NCBI GenBank assembly: GCA_028701645.1
Contig: JAQVQI010000002.1
Location: 1-31,403, forward strand
DNA: 31,403 nucleotides
From: Candidatus Shapirobacteria bacterium
GTDB taxonomy: Bacteria; Patescibacteriota; Microgenomatia; UBA12405
Direction: 5' to 3'
In this document: positions 15,313 through 23,358 of the stretch, piece after piece
Layout: each line of letters begins with the position of its first letter
Numbering within the stretch: the stretch's first letter is position 1
Program-made: the position numbers and the translations under genes
The notes under the pieces: model-generated
Told to the model about the DNA's origin: nothing
Seen by the model: only the letters and a program-made list of their open reading frames with translations
Databases searched by the model: none

Positions 15313-15553
15313 GATACTAAAAAAGTATCAAACTTTAACAAAGTGAAAATGTTTATATCAAAACAACGCGTTTTGAATTTAAAAAAATTCACTGTCCTTT
15401 AACAATTTGCGAGTTACAAATGGGGTAACCCATTTTTTATATATAGTCACTGTTGCTAACGGTTATGGTCAGGGAAGCACCGGCATGCAGGTCCATAGTC
15501 AAAACCTATAGGAAAGCACCGAAAGTGCAGGCCCAACCAGGAAGGAGATTGCT
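15313..15553 (+). ncRNA. Long structured leader with an internal terminator-like hairpin and a tandem motif
   Basis: Between the consensus promoter and the ATG at 15554 there is a series of hairpins: GATAC/GTATC (15313-15329), ACTTT/AAAGT (15332-15344), CAAAAC/GTTTTG (15359-15375) and GAATTT/AAATTC (15375-15390). A terminator-like AAATGGG/CCCATTT follows, with T-rich sequence after it (15418-15440). Then TATGG/CCATA (15464-15497) encloses GGAAGCACCG..ATGCAGG, and a second copy of that motif, GGAAAGCACCGAAAGTGCAGG, lies at 15511-15531. A terminator followed by a tandem structured motif resembles a riboswitch or attenuator, but it matches no class I know. Confidence 0.5.
15406..15417. repeat. 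12-base inverted repeat flanking the zinc-ribbon gene (left)
   Basis: TTTGCGAGTTAC is the exact reverse complement of GTAACTCGCAAA at 16855-16866, which overlaps the gene's stop codon. The pair brackets the coding region and could join the two ends of the mRNA, or mark the edges of an inserted cassette. Confidence 0.8.
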
Positions 15554-16858
15554 ATGTCAAGATCATCGGCTTACTTCGATTGTCCAGTCTGTAACAAAAA
15601 AATCACGTCTAAGAGGCCAGCGGCTTGTCCCAAATGCGCAAGAGTCAAATTCTTTTACGAAAATGACTCTGAAGCCAAACCGTTTAAATACAAAATGATC
15701 TCTGAAGACGGTGAAATGATTGACATGCCCGACATACCCAAAGAAGAATTGCTTCCCCCACCTGAAATTACCCCACCAGTCACAACGGCAGAAAAAGAGC
15801 CCACAACAGTGTCGCCACCGCCAGTTGCCGACAAATCGACCACAAAAACAACAAGGGTACCCCGTCCGCTTTGGAATGATCATTGGAATGATAAGGAGAA
15901 TAATACTATGGAAGCAAAAAAAAGGATTCCCTGGGGGTGGATAATATTCGCAGTAATCATCGTTGCTGGCATTTTCTTGATCAATCCGGTCCAAAAGTTG
16001 ATCACCTCTGTAAATAATCAGAGTGAACTTGAGTCAAAAGTTGAAAAACTTGAAAGCGACTCGGCCGCTTTGGCACAGCAAAATCAAGCCTTGGTTCAAA
16101 AGAATCAGGAATTGACTGCTGCTGTCGAAAAGCAAACGGCCCTTGAGTCTAAAGTTGAAAAACTTGAAGACAACACTGCCGCATTGACACAGCAAAACCA
16201 AACCTTGGCTCAAAAGAACCAAGAATTAGTTGCTGCAGTCGAGCAAAAGACCAGAATTGTCAACATTATCGATCAAACTAACCAAAAACCGACAATTACT
16301 CAAACGACTATTACCGCTCCAACCAGCATCGAACCATTTGCACAAGTCTTTGGTAACGAAGGTATTAATATTCTTAAGAAGTTAGATTCCAAAGAGTATG
16401 GATACCGATGGACCGCAAGTGCTCGAGAATACCTCTACCCTGCCAAGACCGACCCCTGGCAAGATCTGACCAAAACTGAACTGAATCAAGTCCAAAACAC
16501 TTGGTTTTTGATAAGTTTTACAGTTCCCAAAGGGTTCGAAGCTACGGTTTTTAGCCACGGGTTTAATACTCTTGGTGACATCCCCAACAGCAAATATGGC
16601 TATCTTGTCATGTTTGAAGAAGGCAACTATCAAATCTCAATTAGAGACTGGGAAATTGTCTTCCGCCCCGTTACCGATATTGAATATCGCAGTAAAGACC
16701 TTAACAGGATTTTTACCGAGATCAAAAACGGCAACTTGGATATTCACCAAGACTTAGCCCTGGCAGTAGTCAGCAACAACCTGATGGACATGATTCCCTT
16801 TGAGAAGCTTGTTAATCAGGTACAGTTTGTTGATTACAAACAAATGACTGTCAAGTAA
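15554..16858 (+). CDS. Zinc-ribbon / single-pass membrane / coiled-coil protein
   Basis: A 434-aa protein of unknown function. Domains in order: an N-terminal zinc ribbon (CPVC at 10-13, CPKC at 25-28), a Pro/Thr-rich linker (about 65-105), one membrane segment (about 127-146, WGWIIFAVIIVAGIFLI), a coiled coil of two 38-residue tandem repeats (159-196 and 197-234, each starting LESKVEKLE), then a C-terminal domain of about 180 residues with many aromatics. The topology suggests the ribbon inside and the rest outside. Base composition is visibly more GC-rich than its neighbours. A strong Shine-Dalgarno site, AAGGAG at 15542-15547, sets the start. A second site (AGGAG, 15894-15898) precedes an in-frame ATG at 15908 (Met119), which would give a form lacking the ribbon. 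Confidence 0.85.
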   Translation: MSRSSAYFDCPVCNKKITSKRPAACPKCARVKFFYENDSEAKPFKYKMISEDGEMIDMPDIPKEELLPPPEITPPVTTAEKEPTTVSPPPVADKSTTKTTRVPRPLWNDHWNDKENNTMEAKKRIPWGWIIFAVIIVAGIFLINPVQKLITSVNNQSELESKVEKLESDSAALAQQNQALVQKNQELTAAVEKQTALESKVEKLEDNTAALTQQNQTLAQKNQELVAAVEQKTRIVNIIDQTNQKPTITQTTITAPTSIEPFAQVFGNEGINILKKLDSKEYGYRWTASAREYLYPAKTDPWQDLTKTELNQVQNTWFLISFTVPKGFEATVFSHGFNTLGDIPNSKYGYLVMFEEGNYQISIRDWEIVFRPVTDIEYRSKDLNRIFTEIKNGNLDIHQDLALAVVSNNLMDMIPFEKLVNQVQFVDYKQMTVK

Positions 16859-16866
16859 CTCGCAAA
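16855..16866. repeat. 12-base inverted repeat flanking the zinc-ribbon gene (right)
   Basis: GTAACTCGCAAA overlaps the TAA stop (16856-16858) and is the exact reverse complement of 15406-15417. Confidence 0.8.
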
Positions 16867-16870
16867 CCCC

Positions 16871-16928
16871 AGAGCAAAAAGAAGCTCTTTATTTTGGCTC
16901 ACGCCAATTTAAATCTTCTTTTTGCTCT
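16871..16928 (+). other. 14-bp inverted repeat / stem-loop upstream of the ribozyme
   Basis: AGAGCAAAAAGAAG (16871-16884) pairs perfectly with CTTCTTTTTGCTCT (16915-16928), with an inner hairpin TTGGC-tcac-GCCAA (16894-16907). No T-run follows, so it is not a canonical intrinsic terminator. Its last base is the first base of the ribozyme's stem III. It could protect the 3' end of the upstream cleavage product. Confidence 0.85.
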
Positions 16929-16986
16929 CTTCTAATCATCCGATGTGTATCGGATCTGATGAGTCCAAAAGGACGAAATTAAAAGA
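16928..16986 (+). ncRNA. Hammerhead ribozyme (open stem III topology)
   Basis: All conserved core parts are present in order. Stem I is ATCCGAT-gtgt-ATCGGAT (16938-16955, 7 bp). The core is CTGATGA (16956-16962). Stem II is GTCC-aaaa-GGAC (16963-16974), followed by GAAA (16975-16978). Stem III pairs TCTTCTAAT (16928-16936) with ATTAAAAGA (16978-16986): eight pairs and one C-A mismatch. The required U-A pair is T16936-A16978, and the cleavage-site base is C16937 (UC, allowed by the NUH rule). Predicted cleavage is between 16937 and 16938. The element ends two bases before the ATG of the downstream glycosyltransferase. Self-cleavage has not been tested here, but a chance match to the whole architecture is very unlikely. 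Confidence 0.93.
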
Positions 16987-16988
16987 CT

Positions 16989-17864
16989 ATGAAAACATCA
17001 ATAAAAAAACCACTAGTTTCGATTGTTATGCCAGTTTATAACCCAGGCATTCATTTGATTGGGGCTATTGAAAGTATTTTAAACCAAACTTTTATTGATT
17101 TTGAGTTTATTATCGTCGATGATGCTTCCACTGATAATTCTTGGAAAATTATAAAATCTTTTGCTAAGAAAGATAATCGAATTATTCCTCTCAAAAACAA
17201 AATAAATCTCGGTGTTAGCTTAACTTCAAATATTGCTATTTCTCAAGCAAAAGGAAAATATATTGCCCGAATGGATTCAGATGATATTTCTACTCCCGAC
17301 CGGATTCAAAAACAAGTTGGCTTTCTTAAAAACAACTCCAAAATGGTTCTTGTTGGTGGCCAATGTACAATTATTAACGAAAATAATCAGATAATTGGTG
17401 AAAAAAAATTCCCAACCACCAGTAAACAAATTAATAATATGATTTTTTGGGCAGTTCCTGTCCAACAAGGATTTATGATGATTAACCGTTCTCTTCTCCC
17501 CAAAAAATTTACTTGGTACTCGCCTTCAAAATTTTCCGCTGAAGAAGTTGATCTTTATTTTAATTTATTAAAATTTGGTCAGTTTGCCAACCTTAGCGAC
17601 AATCTTTATTTTTATCGCCAACTTTCTACCAGTCTTTCACATCAAAACCCTAAAAAAACTTTTTGGATTACATTAAAAAGTCGGTTAAGAGCTATCAATA
17701 ATGGCTTTTACCCAAGTTTAATAGCCATATTAATCAATATACTCCAAATAATAATTATTTCAGTTTTACCAAATCATTTTATTATGTCACTTTGGCACTA
17801 TATTCGTGGTATCAAAAAACCAACCAACATTACTGTTGGGTCTTTTGTCAACGCTCAAGTATAA
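16989..17864 (+). CDS. Family 2 glycosyltransferase
   Basis: A 291-aa inverting GT-A glycosyltransferase. The N-terminal VSIVMPVYNPGIHLIGAIES, the nucleotide-binding EFIIVDDASTDNSW and the metal-binding YIARMDSDDIS (DxD) are the GT2 hallmarks. The C-terminal ~60 residues are hydrophobic (LIAILINILQIIIISVLP) and may anchor the protein to the membrane. No promoter or Shine-Dalgarno site precedes it; the hammerhead ribozyme fills the leader up to two bases before the ATG. It is probably read through from the consensus promoter at 15278 or an upstream start. The GT-C-like gene follows eight bases after its stop. The sugar and acceptor are unknown. Confidence 0.9.
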   Translation: MKTSIKKPLVSIVMPVYNPGIHLIGAIESILNQTFIDFEFIIVDDASTDNSWKIIKSFAKKDNRIIPLKNKINLGVSLTSNIAISQAKGKYIARMDSDDISTPDRIQKQVGFLKNNSKMVLVGGQCTIINENNQIIGEKKFPTTSKQINNMIFWAVPVQQGFMMINRSLLPKKFTWYSPSKFSAEEVDLYFNLLKFGQFANLSDNLYFYRQLSTSLSHQNPKKTFWITLKSRLRAINNGFYPSLIAILINILQIIIISVLPNHFIMSLWHYIRGIKKPTNITVGSFVNAQV

Positions 17865-17872
17865 TCTAATTA

Positions 17873-20458
17873 GTGAATCTAATTTCTTACGCCAAAAAAC
17901 ACTTTTATCCGCTAATTCTTTTTTTGATAACTCTTTTTCTTTGTTTTAAAAACTACACCCCAAATACTTTTTTGACCGGCTGGGACAATCTTATGCCCGA
18001 ACTAAATATCTGGATGAATTTAGGTCGTTCGTTTTCAGCTGTCTGGCAAACATATCAAGGTTTAGGCCTAGTTGGCGGAATGGCCCATAGTACCGACCTA
18101 ATTCGACAATTAATTATTCTTCCTTTTACTCTTATTCTTCCCACCAATCTTATTCGCTATTTTTGGCATTTTGCCATGATTTTTTTGGGCCCATTCGGCG
18201 TTTATTTTGGCTTAAAAAAAACAATTAAATTTAAACCACAAACATCATTTATCGCTTCTTTATTTTATCTTCTTTCTTTTGGTTCAGTTCAAAATTTTTG
18301 GGCCCCACTGGAAACTTTTTCTTGCTTTTGGGGATTTTTTCCTTGGTTAATATTTTATTTACTAGATTATCTTCAAGCTCCGACAACTTCAAAACTTGGT
18401 AAACTTTTGATTTTAAATTTACTTGCTATCCCTAGTTTTTATGTCCAAACAATTTTCGTTGTCTACCTCTTGTCTTTATTTATTATTTTTATAATCCAAC
18501 CCAAATCTTTCTCGACTCTATTTAAAATTGGTTTAATTAATTTCTTCTGGCTGTTACCCATGGTTTATTTTCTGGTGAACAACCTCAACAATCCAACAAA
18601 CGGTATTGGTAATTTTATGTCAAATGATGAAACTTTTTTAAGAAACTATTTTCGTGGAGGAATTGTAGATTTCCTTCTCCTAAGAGGCTATTATTTTGAT
18701 TTTCCCAAAAACAATGCCTATTTTATGAATATCTGGCGAAATTATTTTATTTATTTCATTCCTACATTTTCTGGCATTATGCTTGGTCTTTGGTCTTTTT
18801 TGGGGTTTATTACTTTAATTTTTAAAAAAAATAAAAAACTTTTTGAAAAATTTATTTTCGGATTATTTATTTTATCGGCCATTGCTCTTCTCTCCAAAGT
18901 CCCAATTTTTTCACAAATCAATTTTTTGCTTCGTCAAATCCCCTTAGTCAATCAAATTTTTAGGTCCCCTTTTACCAAATTTATTACTCCTGCAGTTTTT
19001 TCTTTTAGTTGCTTAATTGCCATTTTAATCGAAAAAATACCTTCTAAATTTAACCAATATTTTTCAGTTTTTACTATTTTCTTAATTTTTATTTTGTCGT
19101 ACCCCAGCTTTAAAGGTAATTATATTTCTCCAGATATGAGAAAAAATATTCCAACAGAATATCTAGAGCTTTTTGATTTTTTTAAAAAACAAAATCCTAA
19201 TGGAAGAATTGCCAATTTACCTCAAGGCTCATTTTGGGGTTGGACTAATTATCGTTTTGGCATAAAGGGCTCTGGTTTTATTTGGTACGGGATAAAACAA
19301 CCAATTTTAGATCGGGCTTTTGATGTTTGGGATTTAAATAATGAACAATATTACTGGGAACTCTCAACTGCTCTTCAAAAAAATGACCCCAACGAACTTA
19401 ATAGAATTTTTCAAAAATATTCGATTCAGTATGTTATTTTTGACAACAATATCTTTTTCCCAGATGAAAAAATATATAATAATCTGGCAATTCAAACCCA
19501 AGATCTTTTAGCGACTAATTCTTCACTTCAAAAAATCGGCCAATTTGGTCAAATAACTGTTTATCAGACTCCCTACGTTACTCAAAAATATATAGTCTCC
19601 ACTCCAGTTTCAATTAATAATTTCAATTTCTATTACTCCGACCCCGCCTACTCTCAATTTAGTGATTATATTAATTCTGACAAACCAAATTATTCTTTTC
19701 CTTTTATCAATCTTTTTACCAACCGACTCACGACTGAACAAAATTTTTCCGTTGACAAAGACTCTTCGTCAATTACCATAACCAGCCAAAATCAGGCCAC
19801 CTCATTTTCAATTGATAATTCAGCCAACTTAGAATATAACATCGGACTTGCATCCAAAGACTCACCTCTTACTGTTTACAATTTCCCCAACGCCAAACTC
19901 AACCAGGACTACTTAGTCGAAGTAAATTACCAACATCTTTCTGGTCTCCCCACTAAAATTAGTGCCGTCTCTCAAAATTCTCGACACAAATATTTTGATA
20001 CTAAATTAGAAAAATCTACTCAAAATAGTACTGTCTGGTTTATAATTCCAGCCCATGAAACGCAAGATTTTCAACCTGGTATCAATATTATTTTTGATAC
20101 CTCTCCCCTTAAACAAGTCCCCAGTAAAAACCAAATTAATTATGTTAAGCTATATCCGTTTAATTTGAACAATCTTATTTATCAAAAAAATAATTTATCT
20201 CCAATTACAAACTCAAAATATATTTTTTATCCCCAAAGTTATTCTAAAGGTTGGCTCGCATTTTATTTTGATGGACTAAAACCCGTTTTTTTAAAAAATC
20301 ATCTTCTTGCCAACAACTGGTCCAACGCTTGGGAAGTTCCTTCGACGATCGACGACCCACAATCGACAATCCGCATTTTCTTTTGGCCTCAACTTATCCA
20401 ATATCTCGGCTTTTTTATCACCATCTCCGCCTTAATTCTAGTCTTCAAAAAGAAATAA
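17873..20458 (+). CDS. Large GT-C/YfhO-like membrane protein
   Basis: An 861-aa protein with about 12 hydrophobic segments in residues 10-430, a long outer domain of about 400 residues, and one C-terminal membrane segment (YLGFFITISALILVF). The early loop FLTGWDNLMPELNIW has the acidic pair expected in the first outer loop of GT-C glycosyltransferases. The overall layout resembles the AftD/YfhO-type polyprenol-sugar-dependent enzymes, but I cannot name the sugar. The start is GTG at 17873, eight bases after the GT2 stop, so the two are co-transcribed. STIDDPQSTIRIFF near the end (DNA 20342-20372) is a repeat-word insertion like one in fmt. The 3' end faces glyA. Confidence 0.75.
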   Translation: MNLISYAKKHFYPLILFLITLFLCFKNYTPNTFLTGWDNLMPELNIWMNLGRSFSAVWQTYQGLGLVGGMAHSTDLIRQLIILPFTLILPTNLIRYFWHFAMIFLGPFGVYFGLKKTIKFKPQTSFIASLFYLLSFGSVQNFWAPLETFSCFWGFFPWLIFYLLDYLQAPTTSKLGKLLILNLLAIPSFYVQTIFVVYLLSLFIIFIIQPKSFSTLFKIGLINFFWLLPMVYFLVNNLNNPTNGIGNFMSNDETFLRNYFRGGIVDFLLLRGYYFDFPKNNAYFMNIWRNYFIYFIPTFSGIMLGLWSFLGFITLIFKKNKKLFEKFIFGLFILSAIALLSKVPIFSQINFLLRQIPLVNQIFRSPFTKFITPAVFSFSCLIAILIEKIPSKFNQYFSVFTIFLIFILSYPSFKGNYISPDMRKNIPTEYLELFDFFKKQNPNGRIANLPQGSFWGWTNYRFGIKGSGFIWYGIKQPILDRAFDVWDLNNEQYYWELSTALQKNDPNELNRIFQKYSIQYVIFDNNIFFPDEKIYNNLAIQTQDLLATNSSLQKIGQFGQITVYQTPYVTQKYIVSTPVSINNFNFYYSDPAYSQFSDYINSDKPNYSFPFINLFTNRLTTEQNFSVDKDSSSITITSQNQATSFSIDNSANLEYNIGLASKDSPLTVYNFPNAKLNQDYLVEVNYQHLSGLPTKISAVSQNSRHKYFDTKLEKSTQNSTVWFIIPAHETQDFQPGINIIFDTSPLKQVPSKNQINYVKLYPFNLNNLIYQKNNLSPITNSKYIFYPQSYSKGWLAFYFDGLKPVFLKNHLLANNWSNAWEVPSTIDDPQSTIRIFFWPQLIQYLGFFITISALILVFKKK

Positions 20459-20492
20459 TAACTAATAACTACTCACTATTAGCTAATTAGCT
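20458..20492. repeat. ACTACTCACTATTAGCTAATT-type word repeat between convergent genes
   Basis: The spacer between the GT-C-like gene and glyA consists of units such as ACTAATAACTACTCAC and TATTAGCTAATTAGC, and the glyA stop codon lies in it. Similar words fill 26740-26778 (supplying the nrdJ stop) and 30785-30820 (before rplK). Confidence 0.75.
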
Positions 20493-21728
20493 TTTTATTA
20501 TCCCTGCCATTCTGTTCCCTAACTCTTCAAACTCCTTTTCCTTCCAACCTCTAGTGGTCATGGCCGGAGTACCTAATCGAATCCCCGATGGTTTAAACGG
20601 ACTCCCTTGTTCATGAGGAATAGTATTAGCATTACAAACAATTCCATTTTGTTCCAATTTTATAGCAATTTCTTTACCCCTCTCCAACCCCACATCGACT
20701 ACCATCAAATGATTTTCTGTCCCAAAAACTTTTAAACCATTTTTTCTCAAAGTATCAGCCAACACTTTAGCATTTTTAACTATTTGAGATGCATAAACTT
20801 TAAATTTGGGTTTACTTGCTTCTTCAAAACAAACCGCCAATGCCCCAATATTATTTTCATGAGGGCCACCTTGCAGCCCTGGAAATACCGCTCTATCAAT
20901 TTTTTTGATAATTTCCACTTCATCACCAAACAATTCTTTTGATTTATCTAATCCCTTTTTAGTAATCCCAATAAATGCTCCTCGTGGCCCCCTCAAACTT
21001 TTGTGAGTCGTACTCATAATCAAATGGACATCTGATACTGGACTAGGATGCACTCCACCAACAATTAATCCAACTATATGTGATATATCCGCTACCAACC
21101 ATGCTCCCACCTTATCAGCAATTTCTCCAAATCTTTTAAAATCTAAAATATAAGGATAGGCGGTTGTTCCCGCCATAATCATTTTTGGTTTTTCTTGTAA
21201 AACGAGTTGTTCAAGTTTATCGTAATCAATTCGTCCGTCTTCTTCGACATCATATTGAACACTTTCAAAAAATTTCCCTGAAAATGTAATTTTTGGATGA
21301 CCATGAGTCAAATGCCCACCAGCCGACAATTTTAAACCACAAATTTTATCACCCCTCTCCAACAAGGCCATTTGAATGGCACTATTTGCTGGGCTACCAG
21401 AATATGGCTGAACATTTAAATGCTCGACTCCAAGTATTTTTTTACCTCTTTCAATCGCTAAATTTTCTATACTGTCAATAAATTCATTCCCTTGATAATA
21501 CCTTTTTCCCGGATACCCTTCAGCATATTTATTAGTAAGACAGCTTCCCAAAGCCTCTCTTACTTCATCCGACACAAAATTCTCTGACGGGATTAAGTGA
21601 ACCAAATCTCTTTGTCTTTTGTCTTCAGTTTCAATTAAGTCAAAAATAATATCTCTCTTCTCTTGCCTCGTCGTAGCTTTTTGCGAAGACGGGTCTTTTT
21701 TTATTAGGTCTCTTATTTGTTTATCCAT
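20487..21728 (-). CDS. glyA: Serine hydroxymethyltransferase
   Basis: PLP enzyme, 413 aa, converting serine and tetrahydrofolate to glycine and methylene-tetrahydrofolate, the carbon donor for ThyX. The PLP-binding lysine is in STTHKSLRGPRG. LIPSENFVSDEV, TNKYAEGYPGKRYYQGNEF, LNVQPYSGSPAN and VFPGLQGGPH are classic SHMT blocks. An N-terminal extension of about 25 residues precedes the usual start. On the minus strand TGTTATAAA ends six bases before the ATG, suggesting a leaderless message. The stop codon falls inside a spacer repeat. The prs-tmk-thyX run lies just upstream on the same strand. Confidence 0.96.
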   Translation of the reverse strand: MDKQIRDLIKKDPSSQKATTRQEKRDIIFDLIETEDKRQRDLVHLIPSENFVSDEVREALGSCLTNKYAEGYPGKRYYQGNEFIDSIENLAIERGKKILGVEHLNVQPYSGSPANSAIQMALLERGDKICGLKLSAGGHLTHGHPKITFSGKFFESVQYDVEEDGRIDYDKLEQLVLQEKPKMIMAGTTAYPYILDFKRFGEIADKVGAWLVADISHIVGLIVGGVHPSPVSDVHLIMSTTHKSLRGPRGAFIGITKKGLDKSKELFGDEVEIIKKIDRAVFPGLQGGPHENNIGALAVCFEEASKPKFKVYASQIVKNAKVLADTLRKNGLKVFGTENHLMVVDVGLERGKEIAIKLEQNGIVCNANTIPHEQGSPFKPSGIRLGTPAMTTRGWKEKEFEELGNRMAGIIKS

Positions 21729-21790
21729 TTTTTATTTATAACATATATAACTTTGTTTGCCCATCAAAAACGAGATCCAATATCATATTT

Positions 21791-22750
21791 TTACAACAAT
21801 TTATGTTGTTCTTCCCATTTAAAAAGCTCCCCTAGCGATTCCTCATTGTGAACCCTTGAGATTATCTTACTTAATAATATTGCTAAAGAAATTATTTCCA
21901 TTTTTTTAATTCTTTTTTCTTTTGGAATCGGAACCGAATCGAGTAACATTACTTTTGTGGCACTACATTTCTCCAAGTTTTTTGATGCTTCACCATTTAA
22001 CAAAGCATGAGTTGCACAAATAATAATCTCTTTTGCCCCAAATTGTTTTACAGTATCAGCGGCTCCACAAATCGATCCACCAGTGTCGATAATATCGTCA
22101 ATTAAAATTGCTGTTTTCCCTTTAACGTCACCAACCAAATGAGCCACCTCACACTTATTGTGTTCTTTTCTTATCTTATCAATTATGGCAATTGGAGCTC
22201 CTAATAAATCAGCTAATTTATTTGCTCTTTTGACACCTCCAATATCTGGAGACACCACCACAATGTCCTTATATTTTTCTTTTAAAATCATCTTGGCTAT
22301 CAGCGGATATCCAAATAAATGATCTAGTGGAATATCATAAAACCCCTGAATTTGCTCTGCATGTAAATCAACGGTAATTAAACGATCAATCCCCGCTTTT
22401 GTTAATAAATTAGCCACCAGTTTAGAAGTTATTGGTTCATGTGACCTGGTTCTTCTGTCTTGCCTTGAATAACATAGTTGGGGACAAATCAAATTAATTC
22501 TACCGGCTGAAGATCGTTTTAAAGCATCAACCATAATTAAGGTTTCCATCAAAGTATCGTTGACACCTCCGCCCATTGTTTGAATAATAAAAATATCATC
22601 ACCTCTAACTTTTTTTTCGACTCGAACATAAATCTCTCCATTGGCAAAATTTTTTATTACGATCGGAGTTAGAGGAATTTTTAGTTTTTTTGAAATTTTT
22701 TGAGCTAATACTGGATGTGATGATCCAGCGATTAATTGAATTCCGTTCAT
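21791..22750 (-). CDS. prs: Ribose-phosphate pyrophosphokinase
   Basis: Makes PRPP from ribose-5-phosphate and ATP for nucleotide synthesis. It is 319 aa, the normal length. The N-terminal IQLIAGSSHPVLAQKISKKL is typical. The flexible loop contains CYSRQDRRTRSHEPITSKLV; VDLHAEQIQGF binds metal; and the PRPP-binding signature is AILIDDIIDTGGSICGAAD. Its ATG overlaps the tmk stop by four bases (ATGA), showing translational coupling in the order thyX-tmk-prs. Confidence 0.95.
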   Translation of the reverse strand: MNGIQLIAGSSHPVLAQKISKKLKIPLTPIVIKNFANGEIYVRVEKKVRGDDIFIIQTMGGGVNDTLMETLIMVDALKRSSAGRINLICPQLCYSRQDRRTRSHEPITSKLVANLLTKAGIDRLITVDLHAEQIQGFYDIPLDHLFGYPLIAKMILKEKYKDIVVVSPDIGGVKRANKLADLLGAPIAIIDKIRKEHNKCEVAHLVGDVKGKTAILIDDIIDTGGSICGAADTVKQFGAKEIIICATHALLNGEASKNLEKCSATKVMLLDSVPIPKEKRIKKMEIISLAILLSKIISRVHNEESLGELFKWEEQHKLL

Positions 22751-23358
22751 AGAATTTTTTTATTTTTTAATTTTTTTAAAACATTTAAATGAATAGTATT
22801 AATATCCTTATTTCCATCAATTACAATGACATCCCCTTTCATTTTTTTACAAAACCACAAGTAAGAGTTTCTGCTCTTGGTTAATGTTTCTAACCTTTCA
22901 AAAATCGTTTTTGTTGATCGACCATCCCCAATTCTCTTCATTGCCATCTTCGGGTCAACGTCTAAAAAAATAGTTAAATCAGCCCCTGGAACTATATTTT
23001 GATTAAAATCTAACATTATTTGTTTCATCTTGTCATCAGTGTAAGCCACCGTTGAACCATAATACCGATCTGAGATAACAAATTCGCCTCTTTCTAGTGC
23101 TGGCTGAATAACCTTTTGATAATGATCTCTTCTATCTGCAGTAAAACAAATTTGCAATGATAAAGGGTCAATTTTTTCTCCGCCATTTAAAGTAGTTTCT
23201 ATCAATTTTCCCACTGGCAAATCTCGAGTGTGTTCACAAGTTAGTAAAGTTTTAATTCCGGACCTGTCAAGATAATCCTTGAGTTTTTTAATTTGGGTTC
23301 CCTTGCCTGAGCCGTCAATTCCTTCAAAAACGATAAATTTACCTTTTTTACTCGTCAT
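22747..23358 (-). CDS. tmk: Thymidylate kinase
   Basis: Phosphorylates dTMP to dTDP, the step after ThyX. It is 203 aa. Walker A is FEGIDGSGKGTQIKKL. The DRY-type substrate motif is VISDRYYGSTVAY, and FLDVDPKMAMKRIGDGR is the region before the lid. The start overlaps the thyX 3' end by 11 bases and the stop overlaps prs by four, so the three genes form one tightly packed operon. Confidence 0.95.
   Translation of the reverse strand: MTSKKGKFIVFEGIDGSGKGTQIKKLKDYLDRSGIKTLLTCEHTRDLPVGKLIETTLNGGEKIDPLSLQICFTADRRDHYQKVIQPALERGEFVISDRYYGSTVAYTDDKMKQIMLDFNQNIVPGADLTIFLDVDPKMAMKRIGDGRSTKTIFERLETLTKSRNSYLWFCKKMKGDVIVIDGNKDINTIHLNVLKKLKNKKIL

Noticed and set aside
16871..16928. Calling the 14-bp inverted repeat an intrinsic terminator of the zinc-ribbon gene
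   Set aside because: No T-run follows the stem; the next bases are the ribozyme's stem III. Listed as a stem-loop instead.
23030..23040. Further CTGATGA cores (minus strand in tmk near 23033, and in the GT28-like gene near 6238) as extra hammerheads
   Set aside because: No stem II followed by GAAA and no pairing arms surround them; both are ordinary coding sequence.
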